Source of the DNA: Asterella californica
Taxonomy: Eukaryota > Streptophyta > Marchantiopsida > Marchantiales > Aytoniaceae
Reading direction: 5' to 3'
DNA: 64,000 nt
Assembly (NCBI GenBank): GCA_036924285.1
Contig: JAYKYS010000001.1
Location: 41,229,501-41,293,500 of the forward strand
Shown here piece after piece: positions 43,744 through 54,193 of the stretch (position 1 is the first letter of the stretch; the number at the start of each line of letters is the position of its first letter). A program made the position numbers and the translations under genes. The notes below the pieces were generated by a model. The model was given only the letters and a program-made list of their open reading frames with translations, ran no database searches and was not told the origin of the DNA.

Positions 43744-46700
43744 CTCTTAAGAGATGGACGTGCTGTTGAGGCACAAAAGAGACGAGATGCTTCCAAATAG
43801 CAATTTTCGACCCTTAGAGTTATGATGTGGAACATTCATGGGCTTACTAAGTCAAAGTACACAAGTGCTTTACCAATTTGGAACAAGGCTGATATCATCA
43901 ACTTGGTGGAGACATGGGAACATGAAGGAAACAATGTACATGAGTTGGATGGTTTTACTTTGATCGGCTCTACTTGGAACAAGCGCAAGCAACATAAAGG
44001 ACGTGGTTTTGGAGGTATTGCAACTTACGTCAGATCTTATTTGCATGAGCTTGTTGAAGTGGTTCTTCAGGATGTGGGTGGACAATATCATTGGATTCGA
44101 GTTGGTGGAGATAGTAGATCTGCATGTTATATCGCAATCTGTTATTTTGCACCTTTGAACATGTCTATCTATCAGACTAGAGCATGTAGCACGAGCCAAC
44201 CTTTCCATCGTCTTTCTATTGATGTTTTGAGATATCAAGAGAAGGGCAAGGTCTTTGTGGTGGGAGATTTCAATGCTAGAGTTCACACTTGCCAATTCAC
44301 ACAATTCTATGCTCTTGACCACTCCCCTATTCTTGAAGAAGATGATGATCCTACATGGTCCCGTGCCTCTTTAGATACATCCACCAATGACATGAAAGAA
44401 CACTTCTTGACTTTTGGAGCAATCTGTAGTTTGAAAATTCTGAACGGTACGTCCTGTTTTCCTAGCTCTAACATGAAAACATACGTCTCTACCTCTGGAT
44501 CAAGCATAGTAGACTACCTCCTCTCCTCATCTCTTGATAGTTCACTCATTTCAACATTTGAAGTTTTGGATCTACAACCTGAATCTGATCACACTCCTCT
44601 ACTGTTCTCACTATCCTTGTCTAGCTCATTTGCACCTTACAAGTTGAAAGGTTTTGATGGGAGCAACACTACCTCTAGACTTCGTCTTGATCACCGGAAA
44701 AGATATCTTTATCAAACTGCTCTAGAGAATTTGATATCTATTACACAGTGGAGCCACAATCTTGACCAACGAGATACACAATTGACGGATGTCTTGAAGA
44801 AAATTGCAACTCGGTTTTTCTCTCAACACTCAAGCAGAAAGCTCAAAGGTAACCCTTGCAATGGCTGGTTTGATGAAGAGTGCAAACTTGCTCGGTTAAA
44901 GACTCTAGACAAGGCTTGTGACTTGGAAACAACAACCTTGTACAAGCAGTTAATCAAACGTAAGAAGAGAGCTTTCTTGAGAAAGAAAGGCTTGGAACTT
45001 GCTTTGGATTTTCAGAAGGATCCCAAAGCTTTTTGGAGACGTTTAGCATCTCGTCCAAGTTCACCAAGTCTTGATCCTTCAGCTTTGATGTCCTACGTTG
45101 AGCAACTTTACTTCTCTCCACATGCACCATGTATGCCACAAAGTGAAGGACTACCGCAGACCTTTTCAATGGACGAAGTACAACATCAGCTCAGTAGGCT
45201 TGCAAGTGGAAAATCTGAGGATCTAGAAGGACTTTCTGCAGAGCTACTACAATGGGGAGGTGATTCTCTCATTCCTATACTTACCAAGCTTCTGAATGAT
45301 GCTGCTGTACATGGTTTCGCTAAGAGTTGGTTCATGCGCAAAGTGATTCCTATCCACAAGTCGGGCAAGAAGGATGATGTTACCAACTATAGAACTATCA
45401 TGGTGGGCAACATCTTTGCCAAGTTGTATGGGAGCTTGCTAGAGAGAAAACTCAATGTTTGGGCAGAAGGATCCAATGTGAGAGCTCGTTCACAAGCAGG
45501 TTTTCGTCCTACCTTTAGCACCATTGATCATATTCTTTGTCTTCATGTTGCTTGGGAGAAGTCAAAAGGAAATGGTAAAGCTCTCTATGCTGCTTTTATC
45601 GACTACACAAAAGCTTTTGATAGGGAGCCTAGGAAGCTCTTATGGGACAGACTTGTTGCCATTGGTGTTCCTAAAGACATGATGACAGCGGTTTCTAAAC
45701 TCTATGAACGAGTTTATGTGAAGCTTACCTCGACACAATCAAAGGAGATCTTTAGCACTATTGGAGTCATTCAAGGTTGTCCTCTCTCCCCTACTCTATT
45801 TGGTATCTTCATCGATGATGTGGAGAAATGTCTTGCTGAATTTGGAGGAGAAGGTGTGAAGTTGAGAATCTATATCATTCAAGCATTGATTTATGCTGAT
45901 GATATCATCCTTCTATCACGTGATCCTTTGAGTTTACAACGACATTTGGATGCTCTTGAGGTCTTTTGCAACAACATGCAGATGGAAGTGAACCTTTCGA
46001 AGTCCAAGGTGATGGTGGTGGGTTCAAAAGTGCGCCATTCTTTTCTCTACAAGGGCCAAGTTTTACAACAAGTGGAGAGTTACAAGTACTTGGGCATTGA
46101 CTTCTCTCATAACTACAGTTGGGCTTTGTGCATTCATAAGAGAGTTGAAGCTGGTTACAAAGCTTTGTACTCTCTTTTGAATCGTTGTCGGCGTGCTCAT
46201 CTCTTAGCATGGGATTTGAGAAAGTTTCTCTTCAGGAGTTTGGTTTTACCTGTGATACTTTATGGTGTTCAAGTGTGGGGGCCTGGTGCAAGAAAAGGAG
46301 CTTGGGAACGTATCGAGAAGGTTCAAAAAGTGTTCTTACAAGTGGAGCTTGGTGTAAGATGCCAAACACCATATGCTATGCTCCTTGCTGAATCTGGTTG
46401 CTTATCCGTGGAAGCAGAAGCTCTTTACTTGACTATCATTTATGTCTCAAGAGTGAGATCTCTTGGAGAGACGAGATTACCTTGTCAAGCTCTAAGAGCT
46501 ACATTCTCATTTGGTTGGTATGCTGATGTGGTGGCTTGGTGTGGAAGATGGAACATTTTTTAGCGTGATTTTGATCTTCCACCAATTGCTCTTCGGGAGT
46601 TGATTCAGAAAAGGTTTTTACATGCTATACGGTCTCAACCCAAGACCAAGATGGCTTACTATCAGCAGCATGTCAACCCCATGTTGGTGTATAGTGAACA

Positions 46701-47129
46701 AGAGTACCTCCGGGCACCTATTTCAATCTCTCTTCGACATATCATCGCTCAGCACCGCACTAGCTCTCATAGACTTGGCATTGAGGAAGGACGTTGGCTA
46801 AACATTGTTAGGAGTGAACGGCTTTGTAGACTTTGTGATTTAGATCAGATAGAGGATGAGGATCATGTATTCATTGTATGTCTCTTATATGATGAGATTA
46901 GATGTAGACATAAGATAGTTGCTAGTGATTTCTATACACTTTTACAGATGTCAGCTCTCCCACTAAGGCTTTATATTAGAGATATAGTTTCTTGTCGTAC
47001 CAATGCTCTTTTGCATTGATACGATCTCCTAGGGTTTCCTAGGCTCACATGTTGACTTTGTATTGTATTTTTTTCTGCCTTTTGACTCTTTGGGTCTTCC
47101 GGGCTTGATATTCATTCATTCATTCATTA
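43744..47129 (+). mobile_element. LINE, 5'-truncated in ORF1, with complete ORF2 and 3' tail
   Basis: Starts in the last codons of ORF1 (stop TAG at 43798), then ORF2 at 43822-47019, a ~90-bp 3' UTR with CTAGGGTTTCCTAGG, and a tail of ATTC repeats (about 47108-47125) instead of poly(A). The next sequence is ORF1 of another copy in the same orientation, so copies are joined head to tail. Confidence 0.85.
43822..47019 (+). pseudogene. LINE ORF2: endonuclease and reverse transcriptase, one in-frame TAG
   Basis: ORF2 protein nicks the target DNA and primes reverse transcription there. There are 1066 codons in one frame, with TAG at 46561-46563 (codon 914) the only interruption. The APE-type endonuclease spans residues 1-260: WNIHG, LVETW, GDFN (148-151), SIVDYLL and SDH (255-257). 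RT covers about 490-760: VIPIHKSGKKDDVTNYR, QAGFRPTFSTIDHI, FIDYTKAFD, GVIQGCPLSPTLF and the catalytic YADD (691-694). After the TAG comes a C-terminal CCHC-type zinc motif (RLCRLCDLDQ with HVFIVC). ORF2 starts 21 nt after the ORF1 stop. The start matches the same ATG-ATG-TGG in three other copies. L1-like by ORF1/ORF2 layout, but the clade is uncertain. Confidence 0.88.
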
Positions 47130-47137
47130 ACTTGATG

Positions 47138-47664
47138 ATTTGCGAAACTAGTTCTTCGGTGATGATGAAGGAGATTAAACAACTCCTTCATAAGGTGTTG
47201 GCAGCGGTGGAAGAAGTATCGGTTGAAGTAGCAGATCTGCATCGAGAGCTCATAGCACATAAGAGTGAGCTTGTTTCTGTTGTGTGCGATGTTCATGCTT
47301 TGAAGAACATGCAAACCGTTGTTGCTACAACTACCAAAGAGATTTCCTCTACACTCTCAGCATCTGCTGTTCCTGCTGAGGAGAAATCTGCGGTGGTAAA
47401 TGATAATTTCAAAGAAGTAGTGGAGAAGTTGGAGATGAAGATGAAAATCTTATGCTGAAGCTACCAAGGCGGCTCAAGTCTCTCTTTTTCAAGAGCAAGA
47501 GAATAAAAAGTTGAACCAACTCTCAAGGGTGAAGAATGTGAGAATATCTGGTTTACCTGAGCTACAGAAGGAGGAGACCAAAGAAGTAGCTACCACTTTT
47601 TTTGCTGACACGTTACATGGACGTGCTGTTGTCACACAAATGAGACGAGATGCTTCCAAATAGC
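47138..47664 (+). pseudogene. Unit 1: LINE ORF1 fragment
   Basis: Helical text typical of an ORF1 coiled coil (KEIKQLLHKVLAAVEEVSVE, ELIAHKSELVSVV) runs to 47458, where one extra A shifts the frame. The next frame carries FQEQENKKLNQLSRVKNVRI and SGLPELQKEE. An internal deletion then joins FADTLH to GRAVVTQ, removing most of the RRM and C-terminal domain seen in the copy at 10352-10804. ORF1 ends at TAG 47662. Repeated at +3532 intervals. Confidence 0.82.
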
Positions 47665-47685
47665 AATTTTCGACTCTTAGAGTTA

Positions 47686-48315
47686 TGATGTGGAACATTT
47701 ATGGGCTTACTAAGTCAAAGTACACAAACGCTTTACCAATTTGGAACAAGGCTGATATTATCAACTTGGTGGAGACATGGGAACATGAAGGAAACAATGT
47801 ACATTTTGATCGGCTCTACTTGGAACAAGCACAAGCAACATAAAGGACGTGGTTTTGGAGGTATTGCAACTTACGTCAGATCTTATTTGCATCAGCTTGT
47901 TGAAGTGGTTCTTCAGGATGTGGGTGGACAATATCATTAGATTCGAGTTGGTGGAGGAAGTAGATCTGTATGTTATATCGCAATCTGCTATTTTGCACTT
48001 TTGAACATGTCTATCTATCAGACTAGAGCATGTAGCACGAGCCAACCTTTCCATCGTCTTTTTATTGATGTTTTGAGATATCAAGAGAAGGGCAAGGTCT
48101 TTGTGGTGAGAGATTTCAATGCTAGAGTTCACACTTGCCAATTCACACAATTCTATGCTCTTGACCACTCCCCTATTCTTGAAGAAGATGATGATCCTAC
48201 ATGGTCCCGTGCCTCTTTAGATACATCCACCAATGACATGAAAGAACACTTCTTGACTTTTGGAGCAATCTGTAGTTTGAAAGTTTTGAACGGTACATCT
48301 CGTTTTCCTAGCCTT
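47686..48315 (+). pseudogene. Unit 1: LINE ORF2 endonuclease fragment
   Basis: Starts at the ORF2 ATG-ATG-TGG. It has a small deletion after NNVH, a TAG at 47938-47940 where the better copy has TGG (HYHW), and GDFN changed to RDFN at the endonuclease Asp motif. It breaks off at SRFPS. Cannot give an active enzyme. Repeated in every unit. Confidence 0.85.
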
Positions 48316-48908
48316 TCTTTCTCAAGAAAGCTCTCTTCTTACTTTTGATCAACTGCTCGTACAAGGTTGTCGCTTCCAAGTCACAAGCCTTGTCTAGAGC
48401 CTTTAATCGAGCAAGTTTGCACTCTTCATCAAAGAGATATAGTTTTTTGTCGTACCAATGCTCTTTTTCATTGATACGATCTCCTAGGGTTTCCTAGGCT
48501 CACATGTTGACTTTGTATTGTTTTTTTTCTGCCTTTTGACTCTTTGGGTCTTCCGGGCTTGATATTCATTCATTCAAACCAACCATTGCAAGGATTACCT
48601 TTGAGCTTTCTGCTTGAGTGTTGAGAGAAAAACCGAGTTGCAATTTTCTTCAAGACATCCGTCAATTGTGTATCTCGTTGGTCAAGATTGTGGCTCCATT
48701 GTGTATGTAATAGATATCAAATTCTCTAGAGCAGTTTGATAAAGATGTCTTTTCCGGTGATCAAGACGAAGTCTAGAGGTAGTGTTGTTCCCATCAAAAT
48801 CTTTCAACTTGTAAGATGCAAATGAGCTAGACAAGGATAGTGAGAACAGTAGAGGAGTTCACGTGATCAGATTCAGGTTGTAGATCCAAAACTTCAAATG
48901 CTGAAATG
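48316..48908 (-). pseudogene. Unit 1: antisense LINE linker fragment, split
   Basis: Two antisense pieces, about 48316-48431 and 48571-48908, together correspond to the ORF2 stretch 44545-44990 read backwards. They are separated by an inserted LINE 3' end. The RT fragment follows in sense orientation at 48909, so the unit contains an inversion. Confidence 0.8.
48432..48570 (+). mobile_element. Unit 1: short 5'-truncated LINE insertion
   Basis: About 139 bp match the last ORF2 codons, 3' UTR and ATTC tail of the LINE (46978-47115). TCAAA occurs on both sides (CTTCATCAAA to the left, TCAAACCAACC to the right), a plausible 5-bp target duplication in the antisense LINE piece. Present in every unit, so it predates the amplification. 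Confidence 0.75.
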
Positions 48909-50400
48909 AGTGAACTTGGAACTTGCTTTTGATTTTCAGAAGAATCCCAAAGCTTTTTGGAGACGTTTAGCATCTCGTCCAAGTTCACCAAGTCTTGATC
49001 CTTCAGCTTTGATGTCCTACGTTGAGCAACTTTACTTCTCTCCACATGCACCATGTATGCCACAAAGTGAAGGACAACCGCAGACCTTTTTAATGGACGA
49101 AGTACGACATCAGCTCAGTAGGCTTGCAAGTGGAAAGTCTGAGGATCTAGAAGGACGTTCTGCGGAGCTACTACAATGGGGAGGTGATTCTCTCATTCCT
49201 ATACTTACCAAGCTTCTGAATGATGCTACTGTAATGGTTTCCCTAAGAGTTGGTTCGTGCGCAAAGTGATTCTCATCCACAAGTCGGGCAAGAAGGATGA
49301 TGTTATCAACTATAGAACTATCATGGTGGGCAACATCTTTGCCAAGTTGTATGGGAGCTTGCGAGAGAGAAAACTCAATGTTTGGGCAGAAGGATCCAAT
49401 GTGAGAGCTCGTTCACAAGCAGGTTTTCGTCCTACCTTTAGCACCATTGATCATATCCTTTGTCTTTGTGTTGCTTGGGAGAAGTCAAAAGGAAATGGTA
49501 AATCTCTCTATGCTGCTTTTATCGACTACACAAAAGCTTTTGATAGGGAGCCTAGGAAGCTCTTATGGGATAGAGTTGTTGCCATTGGTGTTCCTAAAGA
49601 CATGATGACAGCGATTTCTAAACTCTATGAACGAGTTTATGTGAAGGAGATCTTTAGCACTATTGGAGTCATTCAAGGTTGTCCTCTCTCCCCTACTCTA
49701 TTTGATATCTTCATTGATGACATGGAGAGATGTCTTGCTGAATTTGGAGGAGAAGGTGTGAAGTTGAGAATCTATATCATTCAAACATTGATTTATGCTG
49801 ATGATATCATTCTTCTATCACGTGATCCTTTGAGTTTAACAACGACATTTGGATGCTCTTGAGATCTTTTGCAACAACATGCAGATGGAAGTGAACCTTT
49901 CGAAGTCCAAGGTGATGGTGGTGGGTTCAAAAGTCCGCCATTCTTTTCTCTACAAGGGCCAAGTTTTACAACAAGTGGAGAGTTACAAGTACTTGGGCAT
50001 TGACTTCTATCATAACTACAGTTGGTCTTCGTGCATTCATAAGAGAGTTGAAGCTGGTTACAAAGCTTTTTACTCTCTTTAGAATCGTTGTCGACGTGCT
50101 CATCTCTTAGCATGGGATTTGAGAAAGTTTCTCTTCAGGAGTTTGGTTTTGCCTGTGATACTTTATGATGTTCAAGTGTGGGGGCCTGGTGCAAGGAAAA
50201 GGAGCTTGGGAACATATTAAGAAGTGTTCTTACAAGTGGAGCTTGGTGTAAGATGCCAAACACCATATGCTATGCTCCTTGGTGAATCTGGTTACTTATC
50301 CGTGGAAGCAGAAGCTCTTTACTTGACTATCATTTATGTCTCATTTGGTTGGTATGCTGATGTGGTGGCTTGGTGTGGAAAATGGAACATTTTTTAGTGT
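48909..50400 (+). pseudogene. Unit 1: LINE ORF2 reverse transcriptase fragment
   Basis: Covers ELAFDFQKNPKAFWRRLAS through RT to the amber position. A frameshift near 49240, a deletion that removes about eight residues before KEIFSTIGV, another frameshift after DPLSL and a TAG near 50082 disrupt it. The motifs FIDYTKAFD, GVIQGCPLSPTLF and YADD remain readable in one 201-codon frame (49257-49862). Confidence 0.85.
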
Positions 50401-50410
50401 GATTTTGAAC

Positions 50411-50661
50411 CTCCAAACGCTTCCATTGAGACAAATCTTGTTGCGATCTGAGGAGAATTGAGGTGTTGAGGTGTGTTTCTATTTCGCGGATCTGTTAGAG
50501 AGAGAAGTTGACACCCGTGGACAAAATCGATCGTCAAAAGGAGATGTGGTTGTTAGTTTTGAGCAAGCTTGGTACCATTGGAAAGGTCCCGGCGAGACGC
50601 TTCCATTGAGACAAATCTTGTTGCGATCTGAAGATAATTGAGGTGTTGAGGTGTGCTCTTA
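50411..50661 (-). repeat. Unit 1: 178-bp repeat block, antisense
   Basis: About 1.4 monomers, near-identical to 43501-43743 apart from single-base changes (TCAAAAGG for TCAAAGG, GAAGATAATT for GAAGAGAATT). It forms the junction to the next unit and recurs at 53943, 57475 and 61007. Confidence 0.85.
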
Positions 50662-53600
50662 ACTCGCTGATTTGCGAAACTAGTTCTTCGGTGATGATGA
50701 AGGAGATTAAACAACTCCTTCATAAGGTGTTGGCAGCGGTGGAAGAAGTATCGGTTGAAGTAGCAGATCTGCATCGAGAGCTCATAGCACATAAGAGTGA
50801 GCTTGTTTCTGTTGTGTGCGATGTTCATGCTTTGAAGAACATGCAAACCGTTGTTGCTACAACTACCAAAGAGATTTCCTCTACACTCTCAGCATCTGCT
50901 GTTCCTGCTGAGGAGAAATCTGCGGTGGTAAATGATAATTTCAAAGAAGTAGTGGAGAAGTTGGAGATGAAGATGAAAATCTTATGCTGAAGCTACCAAG
51001 GCGGCTCAAGTCTCTCTTTTTCAAGAGCAAGAGAATAAAAAGTTGAACCAACTCTCAAGGGTGAAGAATGTGAGAATATCTGGTTTACCTGAGCTACAGA
51101 AGGAGGAGACCAAAGAAGTAGCTACCACTTTTTTTGCTGACACGTTACATGGACGTGCTGTTGTCACACAAATGAGACGAGATGCTTCCAAATAGCAATT
51201 TTCGACTCTTAGAGTTATGATGTGGAACATTTATGGGCTTACTAAGTCAAAGTACACAAACGCTTTACCAATTTGGAACAAGGCTGATATTATCAACTTG
51301 GTGGAGACATGGGAACATGAAGGAAACAATGTACATTTTGATCGGCTCTACTTGGAACAAGCACAAGCAACATAAAGGACGTGGTTTTGGAGGTATTGCA
51401 ACTTACGTCAGATCTTATTTGCATCAGCTTGTTGAAGTGGTTCTTCAGGATGTGGGTGGACAATATCATTAGATTCGAGTTGGTGGAGGAAGTAGATCTG
51501 TATGTTATATCGCAATCTGCTATTTTGCACTTTTGAACATGTCTATCTATCAGACTAGAGCATGTAGCACGAGCCAACCTTTCCATCGTCTTTTTATTGA
51601 TGTTTTGAGATATCAAGAGAAGGGCAAGGTCTTTGTGGTGAGAGATTTCAATGCTAGAGTTCACACTTGCCAATTCACACAATTCTATGCTCTTGACCAC
51701 TCCCCTATTCTTGAAGAAGATGATGATCCTACATGGTCCCGTGCCTCTTTAGATACATCCACCAATGACATGAAAGAACACTTCTTGACTTTTGGAGCAA
51801 TCTGTAGTTTGAAAGTTTTGAACGGTACATCTCGTTTTCCTAGCCTTTCTTTCTCAAGAAAGCTCTCTTCTTACTTTTGATCAACTGCTCGTACAAGGTT
51901 GTCGCTTCCAAGTCACAAGCCTTGTCTAGAGCCTTTAATCGAGCAAGTTTGCACTCTTCATCAAAGAGATATAGTTTTTTGTCGTACCAATGCTCTTTTT
52001 CATTGATACGATCTCCTAGGGTTTCCTAGGCTCACATGTTGACTTTGTATTGTTTTTTTTCTGCCTTTTGACTCTTTGGGTCTTCCGGGCTTGATATTCA
52101 TTCATTCAAACCAACCATTGCAAGGATTACCTTTGAGCTTTCTGCTTGAGTGTTGAGAGAAAAACCGAGTTGCAATTTTCTTCAAGACATCCGTCAATTG
52201 TGTATCTCGTTGGTCAAGATTGTGGCTCCATTGTGTATGTAATAGATATCAAATTCTCTAGAGCAGTTTGATAAAGATGTCTTTTCCGGTGATCAAGACG
52301 AAGTCTAGAGGTAGTGTTGTTCCCATCAAAATCTTTCAACTTGTAAGATGCAAATGAGCTAGACAAGGATAGTGAGAACAGTAGAGGAGTTCACGTGATC
52401 AGATTCAGGTTGTAGATCCAAAACTTCAAATGCTGAAATGAGTGAACTTGGAACTTGCTTTTGATTTTCAGAAGAATCCCAAAGCTTTTTGGAGACGTTT
52501 AGCATCTCGTCCAAGTTCACCAAGTCTTGATCCTTCAGCTTTGATGTCCTACGTTGAGCAACTTTACTTCTCTCCACATGCACCATGTATGCCACAAAGT
52601 GAAGGACAACCGCAGACCTTTTTAATGGACGAAGTACGACATCAGCTCAGTAGGCTTGCAAGTGGAAAGTCTGAGGATCTAGAAGGACGTTCTGCGGAGC
52701 TACTACAATGGGGAGGTGATTCTCTCATTCCTATACTTACCAAGCTTCTGAATGATGCTACTGTAATGGTTTCCCTAAGAGTTGGTTCGTGCGCAAAGTG
52801 ATTCTCATCCACAAGTCGGGCAAGAAGGATGATGTTATCAACTATAGAACTATCATGGTGGGCAACATCTTTGCCAAGTTGTATGGGAGCTTGCGAGAGA
52901 GAAAACTCAATGTTTGGGCAGAAGGATCCAATGTGAGAGCTCGTTCACAAGCAGGTTTTCGTCCTACCTTTAGCACCATTGATCATATCCTTTGTCTTTG
53001 TGTTGCTTGGGAGAAGTCAAAAGGAAATGGTAAATCTCTCTATGCTGCTTTTATCGACTACACAAAAGCTTTTGATAGGGAGCCTAGGAAGCTCTTATGG
53101 GATAGAGTTGTTGCCATTGGTGTTCCTAAAGACATGATGACAGCGATTTCTAAACTCTATGAACGAGTTTATGTGAAGGAGATCTTTAGCACTATTGGAG
53201 TCATTCAAGGTTGTCCTCTCTCCCCTACTCTATTTGATATCTTCATTGATGACATGGAGAGATGTCTTGCTGAATTTGGAGGAGAAGGTGTGAAGTTGAG
53301 AATCTATATCATTCAAACATTGATTTATGCTGATGATATCATTCTTCTATCACGTGATCCTTTGAGTTTAACAACGACATTTGGATGCTCTTGAGATCTT
53401 TTGCAACAACATGCAGATGGAAGTGAACCTTTCGAAGTCCAAGGTGATGGTGGTGGGTTCAAAAGTCCGCCATTCTTTTCTCTACAAGGGCCAAGTTTTA
53501 CAACAAGTGGAGAGTTACAAGTACTTGGGCATTGACTTCTATCATAACTACAGTTGGTCTTCGTGCATTCATAAGAGAGTTGAAGCTGGTTACAAAGCTT

Positions 53601-54193
53601 TTTACTCTCTTTAGAATCGTTGTCGACGTGCTCATCTCTTAGCATGGGATTTGAGAAAGTTTCTCTTCAGGAGTTTGGTTTTGCCTGTGATACTTTATGA
53701 TGTTCAAGTGTGGGGGCCTGGTGCAAGGAAAAGGAGCTTGGGAACATATTAAGAAGTGTTCTTACAAGTGGAGCTTGGTGTAAGATGCCAAACACCATAT
53801 GCTATGCTCCTTGGTGAATCTGGTTACTTATCCGTGGAAGCAGAAGCTCTTTACTTGACTATCATTTATGTCTCATTTGGTTGGTATGCTGATGTGGTGG
53901 CTTGGTGTGGAAAATGGAACATTTTTTAGTGTGATTTTGAACCTCCAAACGCTTCCATTGAGACAAATCTTGTTGCGATCTGAGGAGAATTGAGGTGTTG
54001 AGGTGTGTTTCTATTTCGCGGATCTGTTAGAGAGAGAAGTTGACACCCGTGGACAAAATCGATCGTCAAAAGGAGATGTGGTTGTTAGTTTTGAGCAAGC
54101 TTGGTACCATTGGAAAGGTCCCGGCGAGACGCTTCCATTGAGACAAATCTTGTTGCGATCTGAAGATAATTGAGGTGTTGAGGTGTGCTCTTA
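50662..54193 (+). repeat. Array unit 2
   Basis: Same content as unit 1, entered from the 178-bp repeat of unit 1. Confidence 0.9.

Larger units (their letters stand above)
47130..50661 (+). repeat. Array unit 1
   Basis: First full unit. It differs from the others only at its left edge, which follows the ATTC tail of the preceding LINE (ATTAACTTGATGATTTGCG) rather than a 178-bp repeat (CTTAACTCGCTGATTTGCG). Confidence 0.9.
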
